Below are positions 33,045-44,801 of a DNA stretch of 64,000 nt, piece after piece. Origin of the DNA: Norana najaformis (Eukaryota; Annelida; Clitellata; Crassiclitellata; Hormogastridae); the NCBI GenBank assembly GCA_964023275.1, contig OZ029928.1, forward strand, positions 17,862,599 through 17,926,598. Reading direction: 5' to 3'. Each line of letters opens with the position of its first letter. Within the stretch, counting starts at the first letter, position 1. The translations under genes were made by a program, and so were the position numbers. Under the pieces are notes generated by a model. It made no database searches. It was given only the letters and a program-made list of their open reading frames with translations, and was not told where the DNA came from.

Positions 33045-33105
33045 TTCATATCGAAGACGTCAACGGCCTTAGTTGCCATAAGATGTCGTTAAACCCATGG
33101 ACATA
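33045..33105 (+). repeat. R5 3' fragment
   Basis: GACGTCAACGGCCTTAGTTG and AAGATGTCGTTAAAC. Confidence 0.5.
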
Positions 33106-33179
33106 TCTATATTAATTTTCAATGCGCTGTTGGTAATTACTTATGTGCTGTGGGTTTCATGAAACGTAAAGTAAGGTAG

Positions 33180-33365
33180 TCGACAACGCCCCTTAGAAGC
33201 CTATAACTGTCGTTAAACAGTGGATAATGCAATGCTACCTTCAGACGCCTTTAAAACGATTTAATCTACAGCGGGAACTCCACCACTGCCTAGTGTAGAA
33301 GTAGTGCCAGTCCCAAGCCTGGATAAGGGAGGAGGGCGACGGCAACGGCCTTTGATGCTACAATA
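33180..33365 (+). repeat. R5 fragments
   Basis: TATAACTGTCGTTAAACAGT at 33202, then a copy with GTGCCAGTCCCAAGCCTGG at about 33305. Confidence 0.6.
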
Positions 33366-33444
33366 AATAATGAAATGCTCTCTTTATACACCTTTTAAGC
33401 GTGTTTAACCGATCCTATAATAAACGTCTACTGGTATAACCGTT

Positions 33445-33605
33445 TAAAAACTCCGCCAATGCTTTGTTTGGGGGTAGTGCCAGTCCCAAGCCTGGATAAA
33501 GGAGGAGGGCGACTTATTTGGTGTTCTTATTCCGCCTTCTCTCCCGTCGGCCTTTAATGTCACAAGATGTCGTTAAACACAGGAACTACCACAAGAAACA
33601 GAAAA
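33445..33605 (+). repeat. R5 repeat with insertion
   Basis: AACTCCGCCAATGCTTTG, GTGCCAGTCCCAAGCCTGG, then an interruption (GTTCTTATTCCGCCTTCTCT, also present at 34635) before AAGATGTCGTTAAAC. Confidence 0.62.
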
Positions 33606-33689
33606 CTACATAATTTTTTCCAATCGACGTCAACGGCCTTTGATGCCGTAAGATGTCGTTAAACTGAGGAACTACTAATATTCATCGGA

Positions 33690-33800
33690 ACTCCGCCACT
33701 GCCTTGTTTGGGGTTAGTGCCAGTCCCAAGCCTGGATAAAGGAGGAGGGCGACGTCAGCGGCCTTTGATGCCATAAGATGTCGTTAAACATTGGAAACCA
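33690..33800 (+). repeat. R5 repeat
   Basis: AACTCCGCCACTGCCTTG through CATAAGATGTCGTTAAAC; a 3' fragment of another copy precedes it at 33625-33675. Confidence 0.65.
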
Positions 33801-33874
33801 CAGACAATTGATCCGTCTGTCCATCAATCCATCCATTCACCACTCAGACCCAAAATAAACACACCTATCCATCA

Positions 33875-34272
33875 GCTGGCCTTCCACAGGCCAGACAGAC
33901 GGCCAGACACAAGCACAAACACATACACGGACGGACACACAGACACGTAAGCAGACAGGCCTTTCACAGGCCAAACAGACAGCCAGACACAAGCACAAAC
34001 ACATACACGGACGGACACACAGACACGTAAGCAGACAGGCCTTTCACAGGCCAGACAGACAGCCAGACACAAGCACAAACACATAGACGGACGGACACAC
34101 AGACACGTAAGCAGACAGGCCTTTCACAGGCCAGACAGACAGCCAGACACAAGCACAAACACACAGACGGACGGACACACAAACACGTAAGCAGACAGGC
34201 CAGACAGACAGCCAGACACAAGCACAAACACATACACGGACGGACACACAGACACGTAAGCAGACACACACC
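33875..34272. repeat. ~77-bp minisatellite, about 5 copies
   Basis: Each unit runs GACAGCCAGACACAAGCACA, ACGGACGGACACACAGACAC, GTAAGCAGACAGGCC. One unit lacks the CTTTCACAGGCC segment. Confidence 0.9.
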
Positions 34273-34349
34273 TTGCTGGCTGTGTATTTCTTCTGGAACA
34301 AGTGAGTTTGGAATGGTATCCTTTAGTCACGATTTTTATAGGAATCGAT

Positions 34350-34445
34350 GCCATCGTCAGTGCCAGTCCCAAGCCTGGATAAAGCAGGAAGGCGACGTCA
34401 ACAGCCTTTGATGCCACAAGATGTCGTTAAACTGAGGACATAACC
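34350..34445 (+). repeat. R5 repeat
   Basis: GTGCCAGTCCCAAGCCTGG to AGATGTCGTTAAACTGAGGA. Confidence 0.62.
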
Positions 34446-34487
34446 AACTAAATATTCATCGATGCTGCTGCTGCTGAAATCTATGCC

Positions 34488-34605
34488 GCGTATCCATCCA
34501 TCCATCCATCCATCCATCCATCCATCCATCCATCCATACTTCCTTCCTTCCTTCCTTCCTTCCTCCTTCCATTCACCCATCTATTCCTCCACCCCTCCCT
34601 TTCTT
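34488..34605. repeat. (CATC)n then (TTCC)n microsatellite
   Basis: ATCCATCCATCC followed by TTCCTTCCTTCC. A GC-rich CpG-bearing stretch follows at 34630-34735 with no gene seen. Confidence 0.88.
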
Positions 34606-34839
34606 CCTCTATCTCAGCTGCGGCAGCTTCCACGTTCTTATTCCGCCTTCTCTCCCGTCGGCGTGCACTCGTCGTCATGGCAACGAAACAAGTGCGCGCG
34701 CATGCGCATTGGCGTGGCCGTTTAACAGGTAACTCCATCTAATACTAAAAGGTACATCAACTCCACAGCATATCGCAGAACATCTTCTACACCTGCTTCC
34801 TCTACACCTCGATTGTAATTTACATTTACATATCAAGGC

Positions 34840-35045
34840 GCGGTGATGTAGTGGTATGTTCTGTGCCTCGTTACCGGAGGGTTGTGGGTTCGAATCTGCC
34901 TCAAGCCACTGCGTAGCGACCTTAGACAAGTTGCTCACCCATGATTGTCTGTGAGGAAGGCAACGGGAAACCACCTCACTCATCTCATCCCCCGGTGGCA
35001 TTAAAGCCAATGGACCTGCCTTCGGGCAGAGAAGTCATCATCATA
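34840..35045 (+). repeat. R2 tRNA-like SINE
   Basis: GCGGTGATGTAGTGGTATGT head, B box GGGTTCGAATCTGCC, GGGAAACCACCTCACTCATC, ending GAGAAGTCATCATCATAG. Confidence 0.82.
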
Positions 35046-35082
35046 GGCCTATACATCAATACAGGCGAAGGACACCGCCCCT

Positions 35083-35272
35083 GTGTGCGTATGTTTGAAT
35101 GTGTATGTATGTATGTATGTATGTATGTATGTTTGTATGTATGTCTATGTGTGTGTATGTGTGGATGTGTGTATGTATGTATGTATGTCTGTGTGTATGT
35201 ATATATGTATGTGTGTGTGTGTGGGTGTGCGTGTATGCGTGTGTCTGAGTGTGTTTGTGTGTGGCGTTTAAA
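35083..35272. repeat. (GTAT)n/(GTGT)n microsatellite
   Basis: TATGTATGTATG passing into GTGTGTG. 35273-35560 is unassigned. Confidence 0.88.
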
Positions 35273-35739
35273 TTCTACATAGCTACGTATCTAACTACAT
35301 GTAGTTAATCTTGCCCCATGGTGCCTCAACTACTTACTACTGATTAACCCATGTCAAGCTATCTCAATCTGGGGTTCTCACGCACGTCGGTCTCAAAGAG
35401 AAAAGTCATTAACGATTTCATTAAGCTCGCACGCAATCTCCGAGATTACCCGCCTGTTTGTCACAGCACATTAAACTCTGCTTTACACACGTGCATTAGG
35501 CTTCGGGCCGACGCAGATGCGTGCATTAGTCGCCAAAAAGCGCGCATTAACGCACGCGCCTAATAGGAAAGGGCGCCGACTTGAAACGGATATGACGTCG
35601 GTCTGAGATTTTAAACTCGGATGCAGCGAATTTTAGTCGGCAGTTTACAAGTTGACGTCTGTTTGGTGACGTCGTCGAAACGTGTCTAAGTCTAGAAGCG
35701 AGATTACTTAGACAATTACGTCGGTATGATGACGTAGGA

Positions 35740-36189
35740 AGCCAATGTGACGTCACTTAAAGATGACGCCGACAATATGACGCAATTTCAGTGGGACAGT
35801 AACCTGGTAAAGTCGATACACGTTGATTAGTTGCCATGACAGCGTCTTGTCGCCATGACGACGAGTGGTAGAGCAAGTGATGTCGTATTGTTTAAGGGTG
35901 AAGCAAAGTGACGTCAATTCTACGACGTCCGCGCGGCAGAACAACGATATCAGAAATATATGACGTCAGAAAGGGACAACAGAAAACCAAGACACCACAA
36001 AGCGACAGCAGAAATGCATGACGTCAGAAAGCGACAACAGAAAACCATGACATCACAAAGCGACAGCAGGAATGCATGATGTCAGAAGGCGACAGCAGAA
36101 ATATCTGACGTCATTAAGGTGACATCGGCTTTTGTGATTTATTTTCTCCGTTTTCCGTTTCGTAATCTCTACGCGGGCGAATGACGTCA
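35740..36189. promoter_or_regulatory. Cluster of CRE palindromes upstream of the GPCR
   Basis: Perfect TGACGTCA at 35748-35755, 35909-35916, 35961-35968, 36019-36026, 36106-36113 and 36182-36189; the last overlaps the start codon. Near-matches lie between. CREB/ATF binding is inferred from the motif. Confidence 0.55.
35960..36135. repeat. 58-bp tandem repeat containing CRE
   Basis: Units start at 35961, 36019 and 36077 with TGACGTCAGAAAG (third TGATGTCAGAAGG) followed by GCGACAACAGAAAACC and CACAAAGCGACAGCAG; a half unit starts at 36106. Confidence 0.85.
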
Positions 36190-37323
36190 GCAGATCGTGC
36201 GGTTTGGACGGTTTACTTCGTTTCCGCTTTCCTTGTCATCCTAACAAACGCGTCCTCGCTCTGGATGATCCACGCCGCTCGGAAACAGCGATTTCCGGTA
36301 GCCAACTGTCGCCCCCTAGCGGTCAGCCTGCTCGTCGCTGACCTACTTCGCGGCATTTCCGGTTTGTGTCAGGCGCTCTTCGCCCTTCTGAACTCGACCA
36401 GTGGCACTCCCTCTGAGCAGGTGCGTCTCTGCCGAATTCTAGGACTGACCCAACAATGGTCGAGCGTGACCTCCTGTTCGCTTACTGTTATATTCTTCTA
36501 CGAGGGTCTGGCTCGCACACGTGACCCTACCGTCTACTTCCGGCGTTCCCGGGTCGCGGCCCTCGTCGGAGCGGCGGGTTTCCATGGTTTCGTGACGTCA
36601 TTTCTGCCGATCGCAGGGTGGGGTAGCTACGCCTACCACCCTCAGCTGTACGTCTGCGAGATCGATAGCAGAGAATCGATCGACTACCAGCTTTATCTCG
36701 TCTGCAGCGGCTTGCTGTTGCCATGGTTATCGGGCGTCATCATCTACGTCATAATCTTGTTGGCCGTTCGTCGGAGGTCGCTTTACGTCGACCCCGCACG
36801 TGACCTTTACGTGACCCCGGACGTGACGAGCGGAGTTGATCGCGATACTTCGGAGCGAGTAGTCGTTAGTCGTAAAGTAGTCGAAGAATCGTTCGAGTAC
36901 TCGGGAAGGTGTGCGGTAATGTTCGCCTTTTTCTGCGTCTCTTGGTTGGACAACGCCATCTTGCGACTTCTTCACAAGCGCGGAGTATTCGTTCGCCTAG
37001 CAACGGGCGGACTGTGGCTCTACGTTGTCATGGCAACAGTCGGATTGATGACGTCACTCGTCAATCCTTTGGTGTTGCTAGGAATGCCGTTGAGACGTTG
37101 CCTTGGTTACTGCGTAGCGGGAAAATGCCGCCACGGTGGAGTCAGATATAAGAGTTCGACGCCCGAAATCGTTCACGGCGCTGGCGAACACGACGACGGT
37201 TTCCAAGTACACGGTTGCTTAGCAATCGTTGCTAGGGTCTGCGTAGGTGGCGATAAAGGGCAGTGTCCGGTAAAACCGACTGAGGTCCACTGTCCAGCAA
37301 CCACTCACTTTGAAAGATACTGA
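36181..37323 (+). CDS. Intronless divergent rhodopsin-family GPCR
   Basis: Single-exon frame of 380 residues with seven hydrophobic segments, roughly residues 8-32, 44-66, 85-108, 126-148, 168-195, 240-262 and 275-302. Class A marks include Leu-Ala-Val-like LLVADLL with Asp2.50 in TM2, Cys in CRILGL at the top of TM3, GWGSYAYHP with a later Cys in loop 2, LLLPW in TM5 and SLVNPLVLLG in TM7. Unusual points: EGL stands where DRY is expected (Arg3.50 lost), TM6 lacks CWxP (FFCVSWLDN), and NPxxY is NPLVL. The tail has a Cys cluster (RRCLGYCVAGKC), possibly palmitoylated. Ligand and subfamily are not recognisable; nearby genes give no hint. Start chosen as first in-frame Met before TM1. Confidence 0.85.
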   Translation: MTSADRAVWTVYFVSAFLVILTNASSLWMIHAARKQRFPVANCRPLAVSLLVADLLRGISGLCQALFALLNSTSGTPSEQVRLCRILGLTQQWSSVTSCSLTVIFFYEGLARTRDPTVYFRRSRVAALVGAAGFHGFVTSFLPIAGWGSYAYHPQLYVCEIDSRESIDYQLYLVCSGLLLPWLSGVIIYVIILLAVRRRSLYVDPARDLYVTPDVTSGVDRDTSERVVVSRKVVEESFEYSGRCAVMFAFFCVSWLDNAILRLLHKRGVFVRLATGGLWLYVVMATVGLMTSLVNPLVLLGMPLRRCLGYCVAGKCRHGGVRYKSSTPEIVHGAGEHDDGFQVHGCLAIVARVCVGGDKGQCPVKPTEVHCPATTHFERY

Positions 37324-37664
37324 TCGTATTTCTGATTTGCTTGTAATCGTAATTGTAACTGTAATTTAAGATTTATAAAGCGCCTCTTAGAGAATAAATG
37401 CATCAGGGGCGCTCCCTACCCGAAAATCACCGTTAAATAGTTTCTTAAAGTTTTTTAAAGGAAATTATATCAGCTTCATTTTAAGACAGTTTTGCTTATA
37501 AACTGATTTTGGAAAAGATGTTAAATTGTTTCTAAATTTGTAATTGTACATTTGAGTGTCCTAATTCAGAGGGGATTTAGACAAAGCTATACACTTTCAA
37601 ATGCAATGTGTTTTGGAGAAGTTCAGAAAATGCATCATAAGAATGCACACAAGCATACAGAAGT
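37324..37664. other. Intergenic, no feature beyond a repeat scrap
   Basis: Contains a TAATCG-type scrap (GTAATCGTAATTGTAACTGT, AAGCGCCTC) at 37345-37385 and AT-rich DNA. No gene seen. Confidence 0.6.
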
Positions 37665-38055
37665 ACATACCCAGGTACACAGATATACATACAGATATAC
37701 ATATATACGTACATATATACATACATATATACATACATATATACGTACATATATACATACATATATACATATATACACACATATATACATACATACATTT
37801 ACATACACACACATATATAAATACAAAATACATTCATATATGCATACACATATATACACATACAAAATACATACATACATATGCATACATATATACACAC
37901 GGAATACATACATACATTCATACATTCAAACCTGCATTCTTGTACATACACACATGCATACATATACAGACATACATACATACATACATGCATACATATA
38001 CAGACATACATACATACATACATACATGCATACCAACATATACATACATACTCAA
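37665..38055. repeat. (CATA)n array
   Basis: CATACATATATACATAC repeats with long His/Thr/Tyr/Ile frames that are artefacts. Confidence 0.9.
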
Positions 38056-38306
38056 TCACGAGTGTATTGGCTCCATATAAATAGGCTGCCATGCAACCTG
38101 CGACATGAGCTTCTTGATCTTTCTGTCTCTATGTCACAAACAGTTGAAGACCATTTCGATTGGGTCAGATGGAGGGAACATCTCTGAGCAGCTTTCTTTA
38201 GAGGCACCACATAAATGCTACGATTACGATTACGAAATAACAATTTCCTAAACAATGCCCTAATTGTCGAGGCACAATGTGACGTCATCTAATCATATAG
38301 CGCCGT

Positions 38307-38312
38307 TTTATT
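38307..38312 (-). terminator. Candidate polyadenylation signal of receptor cyclase
   Basis: AATAAA on the minus strand about 180 bp beyond the cyclase stop codon. Confidence 0.4.
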
Positions 38313-38492
38313 TAATCGATAAGTGAGCTCATCACAGCTGGCCGATCAACCATGAAGGACCTCAAAATTCAGATTTCAGTCTAGAAGACAGGGTAACTGG
38401 ATGACCAGGTGGGGATTTCCAGCTGTTTCCTACATCCGGAGGAGTCCTTGAGATTTTTAGGCGGGAAATGAAGATCGTTTTTCGTCTGCTTC

Positions 38493-38564
38493 TCAGCTGC
38501 GACTCATTGAACGATGTTCGTTTAGTTCACCGTTTAGCCACCAGGTGTTCATGCTTCCGCGGTC
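38493..38564 (-). CDS. Receptor cyclase exon 23 (C-terminus)
   Basis: [20 protein letters not shown] then SRS and TGA, matching the final GKGKMRTYWLLGE-type segment of NPRs. Acceptor TTAAAG lies directly beside an ATAAC repeat. Confidence 0.85.
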   Translation of the reverse strand, partial: DRGSMNTWWLNGELNEHRSMSRS

Positions 38565-38800
38565 CTTTAACATAACATAACATAGCATAACATAACATGA
38601 CATAACACAGCACAACATCAGATAGCATAACATAGCATAACATATCATAACATAGCATAGAATAACATAACATAGCATAATATATCATAGCATAACATAA
38701 CATAGGATAATATAACATAACATAACATGACATAACATAATATGTCATAACATAACATAAAATACACCTTAACATACCCCTTAACATGGCACAACATTAT

Positions 38801-38857
<57 letters not shown>

Positions 38858-41288
38858 CATTCTTCCACGGCTCTACAGAAATTTTATAATAATTTTTTAA
38901 TATAATAAACATTACAAATCAGTGGATCGTGATGATGATGGTAATGATGATGACGATGTGATAAAGAGAGTGAATGATTATGATAATGACGACGAATGAT
39001 GCTATTAATAATCACCACCATCATCGTCGTCGTCTTACATCTAGGAAGATGATAATTAAGATTATGCGGGTGGAGATGATGATGGTCACAACGACTACAC
39101 CAACGACGTCGGCGATTACGACTTTTACCTTGAACATGATCTTCCCTCGCGGTTCCAGACTGAAGGTTCCAAAAGTGTCGAGAAGTTCCTTCGATTGAGG
39201 ACTAACGTGAATTCTCAGTGCTTTTAACAATCATAACAGTGGAATTTTTAACAATCATTCTTAACAATGGAATTTTTAACAATCATTCTCAACAATGGAA
39301 TTTTCAACAATCATTCTCAACAATGGAATTTTTAACAATCATTCTCAACAATAGAATTTTTAACAAACATTCTCAACAATGGATTTTTTAACAATCATTC
39401 TCAACAATGGAATTTTTAACAATCATTCTCAACAATGGAATTTTTAACAATCATTCTCAACAATGGAATTTTTAACAATCATTCTCAACGATGGAATTTT
39501 TAACAATCATTCTCAATGATGGATTTTTTAACAATTATTCTTAGCAATGGAATTTTTAACAATCATTCTTAACAATTGAAGTTTTAACAATCATATGTCA
39601 ACAGTCGAATACTACTCATCAAATGGAACACAATGAATTCAGATTAGCCGTTAGGCAGGACTTGATCCTTGATTATCATCAATATTTTCGTCATCATGAA
39701 GAACTTTTCGACATGCTTGTACTCTTCTTTCGAAGTAATAAAGAAAAGAAGGAAGAAAGGAAGAAAGGAAGGAAGGAAGGAAGGAAGGAAGGAAAGAAGT
39801 GAAAAAGAAAGTAAGTAAGAAAGTAAAGAAACAAAGTATGGATGAAATAAGGAAGGAAGGAAGGAAGGAAGGAAGGAAGTAAGGAAGGAAGGAAGTAAGG
39901 AAGGAAGGAAGAAAGGAAGGAAGAAAGAAAGAAAGGGAAGAATAGATGAAAAAGGAAGCAAGGAAGGGTAGAAGAAAAAAGAAAGGGATGAATGGAAGAA
40001 AGAACGAAAGAAAGAAAGGAATGAATGAATGAATGAAGGAATGAGGGAAGAAAGGAAAGAAGGAAGGAAGGAAGGAATTAAGGGATGAATAGATGAAAGA
40101 AAGGAAGGAAGAAAGGGATGCAAGGAAGAAAGAAGGAAGGAAGGAAGGAAGGAAGGAAGGAAGGAAGAAAGGAAGGAAGGAAGGAAGGAAGGAAGGAAGG
40201 AAGGAAGAAAGAAGGAAGAAAGGAAGGAAGGAAAGAAGGAAGGAAGAAAGGAAGGAAGGAAGGAAGAAAGGGTGATATTTTGGTACTGACATTCCGAATG
40301 TGACTCCATCATATGCGCCATGTTGACGGTGTCTCCAAGGAGACAATACCTCGGCATCTTCATTCCAACAACTCCAGCACATACGGGACCTTTATTGAGC
40401 ATAGCAAGTAAGAGCGTCATTAACCAGCAGTTTCCTCTAAATTACATACATAGTTTTTCTAGTTGAATTATTGCTGATTGTATTTGATTAGCCTGGATTT
40501 GATTAAACATGATTCAATTTCAATATGGCAGATTAAGACACGTTAGATTAGATTAGATGTGCGGCATGGTAGTCTATAGTTTGGTCAATGATCATGCGGT
40601 TGCGGGTTCGACTCCGTGTAACGATCCTGGGCAAGTTTTTTGTACACACCCTGCCTCTGTCACCAAGCAGTAGAATTTGATACAATGTAAGCTGGGAAGC
40701 AAACGGCAAGTCCTGCGATGCACTGGCCCCGTGTCGAGGACCTAGGGATTCGTCCATTGCCGGCTCAAGGGCCTAATGAGAAGGAAATGAGCGCCTCCCC
40801 CCGTCTCACTTGTGGGATATGGGATACTTTACTAGATTAGATTAGATTAGGTTAGATTAGATTAGATTATATTAGATACCCGAATGGATTCCTGTTCGTA
40901 GCTGGAGTTGTTCCCGTGGTCTGTGGCGGATCTTGAAAGACTTGACGGTGTTGAGTAAAGCGAGAGCCATCCGCGCAATCTCACTGACGTGTTGAATCCC
41001 GTTTTTCAGAGGCAATCCAGAGGCCACCATGTAGGCATCGCCTATCGTCTCCACCTGGATGTTTAATCAACACACCTGGTCATCCATCACCCGTCTGTGG
41101 GGGTTGGAAGTAGAGTGCAGCTATTTTTGTAGGAGTAAATTGTAATTGTAATTTGTACTGTTGTTGGAGGAGAAAGGCGTTGTATTAATGGTCGCTTCCC
41201 ATTGGCTAGACAGGTTATACGTCCAGCAGACAATATTAATGTTCACCTGAAGTAATCACATACACACATAAATGTATACACATATACG

Positions 41289-41322
<34 letters not shown>

Positions 41323-44300
41323 TGTGGGGGATAATAATTAATAATAATAATAATAAAAATAATAATAATGATAATAATAATAATGATAATAATTAATAAT
41401 AATAATAATAATAATTAACAATAATAATGATACTAATTAATAATAATAATAATAATTAACAATAATAATGATACTAATTAATAATAATAATAATAATTAA
41501 CAATAATAATAATATTAATGATAATAATTAATAATAATAATAAAATAATAATAATTAATAATAATAATAATAATGATGATAATAATAATAATAAATAATA
41601 ATTATTAATAATAATAATAATAATAATAATAATGAATAATAATAATAATAATAATGATAATAATAATAACAACAATAATAATAGATATGCATGTAAAAAC
41701 GTGTAAAGAGATGATAGGAAATGTGGTTTCTACCTTGTAGACGTCGAACGTGTCGATAATAGAATCGAAAGCTGTGTACAAATCATTCAACATATCGACC
41801 ACCTGCAAATGGAATTCCACGGATACATCAAACGAGGCAATCGCAACCTACTTCAGTCCATTTCATCCAGGTCCCATCTGAACCAGACCAGTCGAATGAA
41901 ATCAAGTCTGATCTAATCTAATCTGTCTAGTCTAGACAAATCTAATCTGTTCTTTGTTACAGGGCAGTACTACATCTTAACTTACCTTGCCTCTCCTTAG
42001 ACCTCTTATACCTCTTCTTATAGCTCTTTTACCTCTTCTTAGACCTCTTAGACCTCTTCTTAGAATTCTTATACCTCTTCTTAGACCTCTTAGACCTCTT
42101 CTTAGAATTCTTATACCTCTTTTTAGAGCTCTTATACCTTTTCTTATACCTCTTATACCTCTCCTTAGACCTCTTATACCTATTCTTAGACCTCTTATAC
42201 CTCTTTTTAGAGCTCTTATACCTCTTTTTAGAGCTCTTATACCTCTTCTTATACCTCCTCTTATACTTCTTATGCCTCTTCTTATACCTCCTCTTATACC
42301 TATTATACCTCTTCTTATACCTCTTATACCTCTTCCTACCATATGACGCCGTGGTATATTACTCGTACATATACCTGCATGAGAAGATTTAGGGTCCGTA
42401 AAACATAATCGTAATCACCAGAGATTTCAGCAGCGCCCAAAAGTTAAGTCGTTAGAACTCGCCTATATGCAGGCGCTAAATAAAGAGCAAATAAGGGTAG
42501 CAGGCAGGGTCAGGTTCAATTACAAGTTCAGGTCAAAAGGTCAGACAGGTAGGTCCGTGCTTGACCTTAAATGGCGTGGGGCCCATTCAAATGGGCAGCG
42601 GTGGTGAAGGATCTCACCCAATCAATTCATTGCAAAATGAACCGGGTCAAGGCCATACGGTCACTTTAGAAAAACGTCTACATTTACATTTACTCAGTGG
42701 CTTTTTTCTAGAAAAACAGGTTCCGGAACTGAACAATTATGGAATTTTGTGCTAAAATCTTGATATTTTTTATCAATGAATAAACACTGAAAACAGTGTA
42801 AAGTTTATAAACACTGAAATTGAATTAAACAAGTTACATTATATTACATAATTAAAATAACTTAGTAACACAATTCCTTTATTAAAAACTAAATTATTTT
42901 TTATTAGCCGAGAAAAGGTGCCGGAACGTCGTTCCGAAGCGTTCCATCTCAGTAGAGGCACTGAATTTACTTAGCTGACCTGCATGGGATTGCTGTCTGC
43001 ACAGAGTGCCGTGAAGCCGCAGATGTCGCTGTAGTATATCGTCACGCATTCGAACTTTTCCGCTTGAACGATCTCACCGTACATCAACTGAACCGCAACC
43101 GACCTGGAACAGTCACAGCAGCCAAGCGTTGATGCGTGACGCTTTTCTTCTGAACGACATTTACACCAGCAATACTCCATCAGTGTATCTCGCAGCTTTC
43201 TGAAAGGCGCTATAAACTTCCAGATAGTGATACCACCATCACCACCACCTGCACTGTCACTTTTTCTACCACCATCAACACTCCCACATTCTCTTATACC
43301 ACAGCCATGACTAAGACAGCCACCACTACCACCTCGACCATCACTGCCATGACCAAGACCAACACCATCACCACTACCACCAACTTCACCACCACAACCA
43401 TCTCGATCACCACCACCACGAACACCACCATCACCACAACCATCTCGACCACCACCACCACCATCTCGACCACCACCAAAACCACCATCTCGACCACCAC
43501 CACCACCACAACCATCTCGATCACCACCACCACCACCACCAACATCTCGACCACCACCATCTCGACCACCACTACCACCACCACCAATGACAGTGTTTTG
43601 TTTTTATTTCTTATTGTTGTATGTTACATTTGTAATTGTAATTTTAAGTGTAATAGTAATTACGCAGTACTTTTCAGATGGAACGCTCCGGAACGGCGTT
43701 CCAGCACCTTTTTTAGGCCAATAAAAATAATTTAGTTTTTAATAAAAGAACTATGTTACTAAGTTAATTTAATTTTGCAACATAATGTAACTTATTTTAA
43801 TTCAATTGCAGTGTTTACAACTTTACACCGTTTTCAGTGTTTAGTGATTGATAAAAATAATGAAATTTTAGCACAAAATTCCATAATTGTTAAGTTCCCA
43901 AACCTTTTTTCTAGAAAAAAGCATTGAATTGTTGTAACTGTAACAGTAGTTACTGTAAGTATTAGTGGTAATTGTAACAGATACGGTCTGTTGCGAAGTC
44001 TTGCCTCGGTAGCATAAGGTAGAGGATTTCCTCGGCTCTCTTCTTCTGCTCCAGATAGTCAACTGTTCTCTCCTCAACCAGAGCCTCGAGGTTGTACGCA
44101 TACTGCTCCAACCGAGACAACAGGTTGTCCAGCAGGTTGCCCGAGTCTCTGCAATTCCACCCGACATACAACATGCAGTCCCTGTCTGTTCATATGGATG
44201 GCTATCTGTCAGTATCTGTGTCTGTCTGTGTGTTTGTGTGTCTTTCTTGTTGTATCTGTCTGTGTCTGTATGTCTATGTCTCAATCCGCCTATCTGTCTG

Positions 44301-44768
44301 TCTGTGTATCTGTCTGTGTGTATGTCAGTGTCTATGTCTCAGTCCACCTATCTGCCTGTCTGTGTGTTTCTCTGTCTCTGTCTGTCTCTGTCTACGTCTC
44401 AGTACGTCTCCCTGTCTTTCTGTGTGTCTGCCTGTATATCTCTGTCTGTCTGTCTATATCCAGTCCACATATCACTTTCTGTCCGTCTGCCTCTCTCTCT
44501 CTCTCTTTCTATCTTTCTTTCTTTTTTTCTCTTTCTCCCCCCCTCTCTCTCTCTTTCTCTCTTTCTTTCTTACCTTCTTTTCTCTCTCTCTCTCTATCTC
44601 TCTCTCTCCCTCTCTCTAATCTCTCTCTCTATTTCTCTCTCTATCTCTCTCTCCCTCTCTCTTTCTTTCTTTTTTTTCTCTCTCTCTATCTCTCTCTCTC
44701 CCTCTCTGTCTCTCCCTCTCTCTCTCTCCCTCTCTCTATCTTTCTCTGTGTCTCTTTATCTCTGTCTT

Positions 44769-44801
<33 letters not shown>

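Noticed and set aside
34840-34920. tRNA-like sequence with A and B boxes
   Set aside because: It is the head of a dispersed SINE (R2) with the same 3' body elsewhere; no acceptor stem pairing was found. R1, R3 and R6 heads were rejected as tRNA genes for the same reason.
41977-42346. Arg/Ile/Gly-rich 121-codon frame and Pro/Leu frame on the other strand
   Set aside because: Both are readings of a tandem repeat whose unit is a multiple of three; neither joins the cyclase exons.
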